NCBI GenBank assembly: GCA_049591295.1
Contig: JBAWEQ010000160.1
Coordinates: 1 to 13,273, forward strand
Length of the DNA stretch: 13,273 bases
Source of the DNA: DTPS01 sp049591295
GTDB lineage: Bacteria; Acidobacteriota; UBA4820; DSQY01
Direction: 5' to 3'
Shown: piece after piece, positions 1 through 9,500 of the stretch
How the letters are laid out: every line of letters starts with the position of its first letter
Numbering within the stretch: the stretch's first letter is position 1
Program-made: the position numbers and the translations under genes
The notes under the pieces: model-generated
Told to the model about the DNA's origin: nothing
Seen by the model: only the letters and a program-made list of their open reading frames with translations
The model's database searches: none

Positions 1-60
1 CTCTTCGCTCTCGCCGCGTACAACCTGGTCCGCATGCGAAAGCTCTCGATGAATGGATGA
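1..60 (+). CDS. Transposase, C-terminal 19 codons only (partial, enters from left edge)
   Basis: Frame 1 reads LFALAAYNLVRMRKLSMNG and stops at TGA 58-60. The core A-A-Y-N-L-V-R-M-R-K-L is the characteristic last strand and helix of many DDE transposases of the IS4/IS5/IS1182 type, in which this segment follows the catalytic glutamate and closes the RNase H-like domain. The catalytic residues lie outside the window, so neither family nor activity can be judged. The gene points toward the giant secreted-protein gene but is separated from it by about 450 nt that include a separate promoter, so it is not part of that operon. The call rests on 19 residues. The motif is distinctive, but a different family ending in the same way cannot be excluded. 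Confidence 0.7.
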   Translation, partial: LFALAAYNLVRMRKLSMNG

Positions 61-240
61 AGGAGGCGAGAAAAGGCCCCACCCAGCGGATCCATCCCGC
101 GTCAGGAGAGTAACATCCGGCCCTTCCGCCCCCGGTCTGATCCCCATCGCCACCCCATTCATCAGCCATAACCCGAATTCCACGGCGAACGAGCCACCCA
201 GAAACACCTCAAGCCACTATTTTCAACGGCCTGTCAGTAG
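1..240 (+). mobile_element. Right-hand end of an insertion sequence (boundary approximate)
   Basis: The transposase tail is followed by about 180 nt with no convincing gene, including CACTATTTTCAACGGCCTG at 215-233 followed by TCAGTAG. Sequences of the form 'TTTTCAnCnGCCTG(n)TAG' are commonly found at the ends of IS elements whose transposase finishes in AAYNLVRM. The element end is therefore placed near 240. The matching left inverted repeat and the target duplication are outside the window, so this boundary is an inference. The only open frame here, 53-286, has no ribosome-binding site and unremarkable composition, and is not called. Confidence 0.4.
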
Positions 241-282
241 GGCCACGAGGCGTCGTGAGAGTCGAGCCCAAGGTCCAAGGGC

Positions 283-311
283 TTGACAACCACCCGCTTG
301 TGTGCTAGAAG
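283..311 (+). promoter_or_regulatory. Sigma70-type promoter for the giant gene/operon
   Basis: A perfect -35 hexamer TTGACA (283-288) is followed by a 17-nt spacer and TAGAAG (306-311), which matches TATAAT at four of six positions. It is immediately preceded by TGC (303-305), an extended -10 'TGn' element. Transcription would start near 318, leaving a leader of about 200 nt before the preferred ATG at 517. No other hexamer pair of this quality was noticed upstream of the gene. The promoter lies about 40 nt beyond the presumed IS end, so it probably belongs to the host locus. Confidence 0.55.
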
Positions 312-332
312 GCGCTCATCGTTTGTGTCGGT

Positions 333-349
333 GAGCGATGAAATCGCTC
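333..349 (+). promoter_or_regulatory. Perfect 7-bp hairpin in the 5' leader
   Basis: GAGCGAT (333-339), loop GAA (340-342) and ATCGCTC (343-349) form an uninterrupted 7-bp stem with a three-base loop, about 15-30 nt after the predicted transcription start. It is followed by CTAGAAGGGG rather than a T-run, so it does not look like an intrinsic terminator. An 8-nt direct repeat, CTAGAAGG, occurs at 305-312 (overlapping the -10) and at 351-358 (just after the stem). The stem could protect the mRNA 5' end, or the DNA palindrome could bind a regulator. The sequence does not distinguish these. Confidence 0.4.
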
Positions 350-500
350 TCTAGAAGGGGAGCTCGGCCTCACCTGGGGCTGGGCTGGGAAAAAGGGGAA
401 GTCAGAAAATTGTGTCGCTCCGGGGTTGCGTGCCAACCACTCGTGCATCGTGCGGGTGGTTGCCCGTGAGGTTGCGCGCCAAACTCCATGTGCGGATCTC

Positions 501-514
501 GGGGAAGGGGGAAG
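501..514 (+). promoter_or_regulatory. Ribosome-binding site supporting the ATG at 517
   Basis: The purine run GGGGAAGGGGGAAG ends two bases before the ATG at 517-519. It offers AAGGGGG-type Shine-Dalgarno pairing at normal spacing. The frame opens earlier at a GTG (412), but the nearest purine-rich stretch there (AAGGGGAAG, 393-401) is 10 nt away and followed by A/T-rich bases. The 35 residues between the two starts (many Arg, Cys and Pro) do not resemble a signal peptide, so 517 is preferred. Confidence 0.55.
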
Positions 515-516
515 CC

Positions 517-3500
517 ATGAGCGGGAGGGGAATCCTGGAGGGGGCCGTCTGCTCTCTCATGGGCGAAAATCGGCAACGGTGGGCGCGCAGATGGGTTCGG
601 CTCGCTGGGCAAGGGGTCTGGGCGGCCGGTGTGGTGTGCTCTCTCCTGGTGCCGAATCGACTGGCTGCGCAGTCGGCGCCTTGGGTGACGGGCGATGTGG
701 CCATCACAGGCACGAGCCTGACAGTCTTTCCGTCCCAGCAGACCGTGCCGCTGAATGTGCCGACCGTTGTCCAGACGACGTACGGCGGCGCCCAAATTCC
801 CGAGGGAGCCGTGGTGGAGGGAGATCTGTCGGGGCCGGCCTTCCAGACTCAGCAACCGCTCTCTGCCAAACCCAATGAGCCCTTCCAAATTCCTCCCATC
901 TCCGTGGCAGGCAGCTACCTGCTAAGTGACATCCGGCTGGTACAGGGGGGGGTGACGCTGGGCGCGGCCGTGCCCTCGCAGGTGGCGATCGATGTCCGCA
1001 ACGTCCTCATCTCGTCGGTGACCTCGCGCGCCATGACGTGGGACGAGATCCAGCAGAGCGGTATCCTCCTGAATACCAATGACTATAAAGCAGTGCGCTA
1101 CACGGTAGGGCTTGGGCTGAAGTCCGGGACCGTGAACCTCGATTTTCCTGTTCTCTTCTCCGCGAGCGATCCCACACGGCCACCCGTCGTGCTGAACCGG
1201 TTGGGGGTCTCAGGGCCGCCGCCCCTTCCGAACGTGATCTCGGGAACGGGCAGCGGTGGCAACGCCGATCTGGCGGACCTAGGGGATCTCGACCTTGAGC
1301 CAGTTCAGCTCTCGTACAACGACGGCGGCAGCGACTTCGACGAGTTGGACATCCCGGAGTTGAACCTCTCGGGCCTGTTGATTTTTCCCAACCGGATCAC
1401 CTTCCTCAACCAGTTCTTCGTGGTGGCGTTGCTGCTCCAGAACGGGTCGCCCTCGGGAAGTTCACTTACATTGAACTCGGTCACCTCCACGATCACCTTC
1501 CCTGACGGAAGCCAGTTTGTGTTGAAGGGCACAAATCCTCCCGCCCTGGGCAACGGCGCGGTGCCCGTGATGGATCCCGGCCCCGATGGGGTGCTCGGGA
1601 CGGGTGACGATCGGCCCGTAATTGTGGCCAGCATGCAGGGCCAGAGCGAGTTCGACGTGACCACGCCGAAGGCCGGCACCTATACCGTGACCATCAACTT
1701 CACGGGAACGCTGAACGGCCTGCCCTCCAGCCAGCCCATTACGGTTCACGGGAAGGCCTACGGCGTGGTCGTTGTGCGGGACCCCGTATTCCACGTTACG
1801 TTCGCGCATCCTGCAGTCGTCAGGCAGGGGGATGAGTACGTCGTGAAGGTGACCGTCACCAACACGTCTGACGGGACGACAGCCAATGATGTCACCTTGG
1901 CGCTGCCTTCAGGCAACATTGAGGGTGCTGCGCTCGTGTCCGGTCAGCCGGGAAATGTCTCCTTGGGGAATCTGGGGCCGGGCCAAAGCGCCACGGCGCA
2001 GTTTACGCTATTGGCCTTGCGGACAGGCCAAGTCACGGTGACCTCTGGATCGGGGACCGGCGGGACAACGGGGACGGTTGTACTCACCGTCGGAGTGGGC
2101 GACGCGGGGATTCCCCTATCGCCGGATACCCTGATCCTGCCGCCGGTCGTGGACGAGCAACTTCCCGCAGATGTTGTCCATGCAGCGTTGGATTTTCTTG
2201 GGTTGGGCTGGAGCCTGGCCACGGCCCCACCGGACCAGCGGCCGGCCAACATGGCTCCAGTTTCCGAAGGCCACATTCGATACCGCGCGAACGAGCTGAC
2301 GGCGGAGGCACGGTACCTCAAGATCGCACAGGGATCCGGCTGGACCGTCCGGCAGGCCGTGGCGGAGCTCTGCCTGGAATGGCTCGGCAACGACCTGCAG
2401 GATGGAGCCTGGGATGCGTTGAGGCGTCTGCCGGCTGATCAACTGGGACCCTCAAAGGGTCAGCAGTTGGTTGCGGTGCTCGGCTCTCATCTTATCGTGT
2501 CGGGGCAGAATGTTCTTCAGGCGCACGAGCAGTTCACGCGTACGGGGTTGCTGCAGGCGCCGCACTTCTCCGTCGCCATGGACCCCTCCTCTGCCAGTGC
2601 TGCGCCGAACCTCTGGCTGGAGGACGGTCAGCACAGGCGGCTGGGGAATCCGTCGGCGACACTGGTGCGCGACCTTCCCTGGGGCGAGTCTTTGCCCCTC
2701 GGGGGTGGGACCCTTCTGGCCGTCGGCCATATCGACGGTTCGGAGCACTTCACGCTGCACCTGGAGGGGACGGGCGATGGCAGGGTGGATCTCTCGGTGG
2801 CAGCGCCCCTGCCCCAGGGACCGTCGCTGGTGACCTTCATCGGCATTCCCGTGGGACAAAGCTCCCAGGCCAAGCTGGTCTACGACGCCAGCCTGTCGTC
2901 GCTCGTCCTCGAGAACGATCTCGATGGAACCGGCACCTTTGTCGAGATCCCTCCGACGGAAATCTTGGTGCTGACACTCCCCAGGCTAGCACCGGTTGGG
3001 GCCATTCAGGACCTCATGGCAGACGAGGCGGGCCGGGCCGTCTCGGTGCTCTTCAACCGCCGCGTGGATACCGTCAGTGCAGGCGAGTCTTCACACTACG
3101 CGCTGAGCACGCGGGCCGTGGCCGGCGCCTACGTGCAGCCGGACGGGCGCGTCGTGGAGGTGCGCGCCCAATCGCGCATCTCACCGCTCGTAACGACCAA
3201 TCTTGTGGTGACGGGAGTAGCGGCACAGGACGGCAGTGCCATGGATCCACCGAGCGTGACCCTGCCGGTCAAGCCATTCCTGACGGCGCCCGGGGGGACC
3301 GTCCACGGCACGGTCTTCGGAGAGGACGGAGCTCCCCTTGCCGGCGCGACCGTCTACTTGTGGGAGTGGGACCATGACCTCCTGAGGCAGTATGGCGGCG
3401 GCCTTGAAGGGCCAGACCCCACGCACGTCACCCAGGAACTGCAGACCGACGCTTCGGGGCAGTTCTATCTCGACTATGTCATGGCCACCGACCACAGCTT

Positions 3501-6500
3501 CACGATCGAGGCCGTGGATTCCGCGACCGGCGACGTAGCCAGGCTCTCGGCCACCTTCTCGGTCTCGCAGCCCCAGGACCTGGTGGTGTCGCTCTTCATG
3601 CGCTCGCGCGGCAACGTGAAGGGGACCATCTCGGGGGCCGACGGAATGCCTGCGGCGGGGGTGCTGGTGACGGCCACAGAGCTGTCTACCCATGAATTCA
3701 AGCAGGTTTTCTCCGATCAGTTCGGCCGCTACGAAATCGATAAGCTGCCCGTCGGGACCATCAGCGTTCTCGCTCAGGCGCCCGGCGGCCCCTACGCGCA
3801 GGGCACGACGAGCATCCATCAACCGGGAGACGTGGCGGTCCTGAATCTTCAGCTCGTCAGCACCCAGGGAGGGGCCGTGCAAGGTGTCGTAAAGGACGCC
3901 GACGGCAATGTGCTGCCCGGAGCAGTGGCAGCGCTGATGCAGGGGAACCAGAAGCCGGTGACCTCCGTGCTAACGGCAGGGGACGGCTCTTTCCTTCTCC
4001 AAGGGGTGCCTCCAGGAGTCTACAGCCTGGAGATTTTGGAGCCCGTCACCTGGATCGCCAGGAGGACCTTGACGGTCACCATCGAATCGGGCCAGACCTT
4101 GGACCTTCACGACATCCTTCTTCCGGCGCCGGCCGGGGGCCAGGGGACCGTGACAGGCAGGTTTCTTATGGCCGACCACGTGACCCCCGTGGCCGCCGGG
4201 GCGACGGTCTACATCGCCAGCCAGGGAAGCGTCATCGCCAGGGCGACCACCGACGAGTCGGGGGCATTCGCCCTGTCGCCGGTGCCGGTGGGCTCCTGGA
4301 CGGTCACCGGGTACGACCCAGTGAGCCGGCGCAGCGCCAGCGGAAGCGTCACCACCTACGACGGTCAGACCGTCGGCACGGTCCTCTACCTGCCCGGATA
4401 CGGTGTGGTCTACGGCACGGTGTACGGCTTCGATAGCAGCGGCCAGAGAGTCAAGGTCAGCGGAGCCGCTGTCCTCCTGCAGGGTCTGCAAGCCACCACC
4501 GGATCGGGCGGGCAGTACACCTTCGGGCAGGTGGGCCTCGGATCGGACATGAAGCTGGTGGCCTCGCTGGGTGTCCCCCCGACGGACGTGGGCTACGGGC
4601 GCGTCTCCGTCGTTTCCGAGGGCCAGTCCGTCCAAGCGGATATCCAGCTCCTCGGCCGTGGGGACCTGACCGTCCACACCCTGGTGCGAGGGACAGGTGG
4701 AAATCCCGACACCGACGTGGCGGCCCAGGTGACGGTAATCAGCTACGAGATCGACCCGACGGACCTGTCGCTGATACGGACCGTCGCAACCGACTACAGC
4801 GATGCGACCACGGGGCTGATCACTTTCCATCATCTGCTGGGAACGAGCGTGTCCATCAGTGCCACCAACGGCTTCAACGGGAGCGGCGGCACGAGCGCGC
4901 AGATCCGAAGCGGGCTGGCGACAGAGGCGACCGTCTATCTCGAACCCACGGGCTCCGTCCAGGGGACCATCTTTGCTCCGGACGGGGTGACCCCTGTGCC
5001 GCACGCCCTGGTGACCCTCTCCACCCGGGGGATGCCGGACAGGACCCTCGCCGCGGACACCGATGGACACTATGGCTTCGATCTCGTGCCGATGGGGTAC
5101 GTCCAGATGACGGTGCAGGACAGCGCGTCGGGGCGGCGCGGCTTCGCCACGGGCCTTCTCTCGGATGCAGCGGTCCCGCTCCGTCTGGATCTAACGCTCC
5201 TTGGCAGTGGCGAGGTGGCTGGAACCGCGCTGGAAGACGACGGCAGCGGCGCCCTGGTGCCGGCGGCGAACGCTGTGGTGACCCTGAAAGGCTCCCCACC
5301 CCTGCTCACGATGACCACAACCACGGACGTGCTGGGCCAGTTCCTGTTCTCCAAGGTGGAAGAAGGCGGCTATAGCGTCCAGGCGGTGGACAGCAGCCAC
5401 GCGTTCACACTGGCTGCCAGGGCCAGTGTCCAGGTCGTGAAGGACCAGACTGCCCAGCTCACGCTGACGCTGGGTTCTTTTGGAACCGTTCAGGGGCAGT
5501 TGGTGGGCGCGGACCTCACAACGCCCGTGCCTAGCGCACAGGTGACCCTCTCTTTGAGCAACAGCACCCAGGTCGGCTTCGCCGTGACGGACGTCAACGG
5601 CGAATTCAGCTTCGCTTTTGTGCCGGTGGGTGTGCCTTTCTCGCTCGACGTTTTCGACCAGAGGACAGGGCGCAGCGCCCATGGCTCCGGCACGGTCAGC
5701 GCCGCCAACGCGGTCGTGGACGTGCCGCTGCACCTGAACGGCATCGGGACGATCCAGGGGACCGTCTGGCACTATGGCGGTAGCGACCCTGTTGGCAATC
5801 CTCTGATCCAGACGGTCATTCCCGGACAAGGATCCATCACCGCGACGGGAGACACTCAGGGTGTCTACCTCCTCAGTGGCCTGCCGGAGGGAAGCTACAC
5901 GATCCGCGCGGTAGACCCCGCCAACGGTGCCTCCGGCACGGGTGGCACGACCCTCCAGGGCGACGCCCAGACGGTGACCCTGGACCTCACCCTGCCCCCC
6001 TTCGGGGCGGTGGAGGGGGACGTCGTCCGCGCGGACGGTGTGACGCCTGCAGCCGGCGCCATCGTGACGCTGGACAGCTCCCACCAGACCTTGGCCGACA
6101 CGCAGGGCCATTTCCACTTCGGCGGGGTGGCCCTCGCGACCTACTGGGTCAGCGCCGCGGATCCCCTCAGCCGGAACGGCGGGAAAGTCCAGGTGGCGCT
6201 GACCGAAAACGGCCAGACCGCGGAAGCGCCGGTTCGCTTCGTTGGGTTGGGCAAGGTCACCGGGGTGGTCAGGGACGGCAGTGGCAATCCCGTCCTCGGT
6301 TTTCAGGTAGTTCTGCATGACGCGAACGGTTACACCGGGATGGACACCCTGGGCCCGGTCGGAACAGATGCGAACGGCTATTACGCCTTCCAAGACGTGC
6401 GCAGCGGAAGCCTGAGCGTGACGGTGTCGGGTCCGCCCGGAAGCGGCGATGCGCGCCGGGGGTCGGCCGCCGGTACGCTCAGCGGAGACGGCGCCTCGGC

Positions 6501-9500
6501 GGAATTGGACGTGACGCTCTCCGCCGCGGGCACCGTGCGCGGGGTGCTGGTGGACCAGGAGCAGAAGCCGGTTCTGGGGGCCACCGTCACGCTCACCAAG
6601 ACGGCTACGGGCGAAACCTTCTTCGCGGGGACGGACGCCTCGGGGACCTTCCTCTTCCCGGTCATCTCCATCGGCTCGGACGGTCATTTCACTCTCTTTG
6701 TGGCGGGGCCATGGGGAGGCCATGTCCGCGGGGCGGGCGAGATCACCTCCGACGGCCAGGTGGTCGACGTGGGCACCCTCGTCCTGGACACCGCGGCGCC
6801 CGCCGTGAGCTCCACGGTCCCAACCGACAGCGCCACCGGCGTGCCCCTCGACCAAGTCCTAAGCGCCGTCTTCCAGAAGCCGTTGGACGGGAGTTCGGTC
6901 AACGGCTCCACGATTTCCCTGAAGGAGAACGGCGGCGCGCCCGCGACCTGCGCGGTGGAGCTGAGCGCCGATGGCCTGACGGTGACGGTGACCCCCTCCG
7001 CTGCCTTGAAGCCGCAGACGAGCTACACCTTCACCGTCGGCCCGGGCATCCGCGACCTCAGCGGCAACCCCATGGCCGAGGCCAAGACCGTGCACTTCAC
7101 CTCGCTCGACACCATCCCGCCTGCGGTGAGCACCGTTTATCCGGCCGATGGCGCCACCCAGGTGGCCCAGGATGCGGTCCCATTCGTCCTGTCCAGCGAG
7201 CCTATCGATTCCAATTCGCTCGGCCAAGGGCTCTTTACCGTCTCCATCGGAGGCATGCCCGTCTCCGGTACCGTCAGCCAGCCCGAGCCCAACAAGCTCC
7301 TCTTCATGCCCGCCTCCCCCTTCGCCACCGACTCGGTCTGTTCCATCAATATTTCCGGGTACCAGGACCTCGCCGGAAATCCCATGACTCCCTTCAGCAG
7401 TGCCTTCGCCACTGTGGATACGCTGCCGCCTACTGTGGCCGTTAGCCTCTCGGCCTCATCGGTTCTTCCGGCTGGCGTGGTCACGGTCTCGGCAATCGCC
7501 TCGGACAACCTCGGGCTCGACCGCGTGGAGTTCTACGCCAATTCGGCGCTGATCGGCACCGCAACGGCATCGTCCTTCGAGGTGAGCTACACCGCGCCGA
7601 GCCAGCCGGGCCAGGTCCAGATCACGGCGACGGCCTTCGACAAGGCCGGGAATCAGGCGAGCGACACGAAGGCCCTGACCGTGAACGCGGACACGAACGC
7701 GCCCGTCGTGACGGTAACCTCCCCGCAGGCAGGAGCCGAGTTCATGAACGGCTCCGCGATCGCGATGCAAGCGACCGCTACCGACGATGTGGGAGTGGTG
7801 TCGGTGGAATTCCGGCTGGAGGACACGGCCGGGGGCCTTATCTGGAACCAGGTGGTCGCATCGCCGCCCTACCAAGCCTCCTATCCTGTCAGCGGACTGA
7901 GCGCCAACCTGGACCGCAACGTGGTCGTCAAGGCTTCGGACCTGGCGGGCAACGTCGGACAGGGCGGGCCGGTGCTCGTCCACCTCGTCTACAACCACGA
8001 CCCAGTCATCACGACAGTGTCGCCCACGTCCACCACCCCAGCCATCGCTGGAAGTACGCTCCACATGGAAGCGACAGCCAGCGACCAGGACGGAACGGTC
8101 GGTGCGGTGGATTTCTTCATCAACGACGCGGGTGTGAAGACCATGACCGCGGCGCCGTACGTTTACGACTACCCCATCAGCCAGCCTGTAGGCACTAGCC
8201 TGGTCTTCCAGGCGCGTGTGACCGGCGACAAGGGGGAGATCGTTCAAAGCCCGGCAGTCTCCCTAACGGTCGTTTCCGGCGCCGGTACGACGGCGGTGCA
8301 CGGCGCCGTGGTGAACGCACAAGGTGTGGGTGTCTCCGGCGCCACCGTTAGTGCGGATGGCTATGATCCTACCGCCTCGTCAGGCGCTGATGGAACCTTC
8401 GACCTCGCAGGTGTTCCCGTGACTGGCGGAACCCTCACCCTTCGCGCCACCTTCGTCCAAGGGACCGTGAGCTACCTGGCCACGAAGGACGTTGTACCCA
8501 TAGCTGGGGGTACGACCCAGGCCGGGAGTCTCATCCTCTATAACCCCAATGACACCAGTGCAATAAAGGGGAATTTGCCGCTTGATGGCAATGCCATTCG
8601 TGTGGCCCGGTGGGACGCAAACTACGCCGTCGTTGCGACGACATCCACGACAGTGACCCAGAACCACATCTACGTGATAGATGTAAGTAATCCCGCGGCT
8701 CCCGCGAACAAAGCCCAATGGACTGACACGAGCGTGATCAGCGACATGAAGGTATGCGGCAACTATGTCTTTGTTGGAGATAGCGGCCTGACGATCTTGC
8801 AGATTGGGCACAACGGGTCGCTGACGCAGGTGAGTCAGGTGGCGGCTGGCGCGTTCCCCGGTGGAGCGCCGATTTCAAGCTATCCAAACGCGGTCGCAGT
8901 AAGCCAACACTATGCGTACGTGGCGAATTACAGCAACGTGTGGACACTGGATGTCTCGAATCCGAGCAATCCGAGCTTTGTGAGTGTGTACGGGCCTGCC
9001 GACTGCGGCCGCGCATCCCTGGTGGACCTAAAAATATGGCGCAATGAATTACTGGGGATTACGAGCTTCTACGACGACGGGGGGAGCAATCAGTCGTTGG
9101 TCGTGGGGGTGATAGGCAGTACGGGAGAGCCGACCTGGACCGACGTTGTGGATGTCGGCGCTGCGGCCCAGGACGGCGGCCGTACGCTAATGCGAATGTT
9201 TGTAGATGGTAACACGCTCTACGTCTCTCGCGGGCCCTCCGGCGTAGTTGCCTTTGATCTGGCTGAGAACGTGCAGCCGGCCTACAAGGGGGTGATCCTT
9301 TCCGGCGGCAATGCGGCGGGCATGTTTGCGGCCGGCGAGCAACTTTACGTGGCGGCAGGAATGACACCCGGAGTTCAGTGGATCCAGAACCTCACGACCG
9401 GGACCGCCGCCATTTCAGCCCAAGTGGATACCCCGGGGGAGGCCACTGACATCGCAATGACGGCAAATGCGCTTGTAGTGGCCGACGGCTCTGCTGGTGT

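Noticed and set aside
53..286. Small + strand frame of 77 codons between the transposase and the promoter
   Set aside because: It overlaps the transposase stop and the -35 element, has no convincing function and a Pro/Arg/Ser-rich composition typical of non-coding GC-rich DNA.
333..360. Hairpin as an intrinsic terminator for the upstream transposase
   Set aside because: The stem is followed by CTAGAAGGGG rather than a T-run, and it lies after the predicted promoter.
318..516. c-di-GMP (GEMM) riboswitch, common before surface-protein genes in related bacteria
   Set aside because: The conserved GEMM core elements were searched for by eye and are absent.
577..612. Twin-arginine (Tat) signal in ARRWVRLAG
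   Set aside because: The residues after RR do not fit the S/T-R-R-x-F-L-K consensus and the hydrophobic core is ordinary, so Sec export is more likely.
370..888. Antisense frame of 172 codons over the start of the giant gene
   Set aside because: It overlaps the leader and signal peptide of a clearly real gene, is rich in Pro, Arg and His, and has no recognisable motif.
3292..6789. CRISPR array or recently amplified DNA repeats
   Set aside because: The periodicity exists at the protein level only. Units are 246-315 nt long and show no long identical DNA repeats or spacers.
5191..6855. Long antisense frame (554 codons), with another at 3970-5070
   Set aside because: Both lie opposite the repeat array, are rich in Arg, Gly, His and Asp with no domain pattern, and are expected mirror frames of GC-rich codon use.
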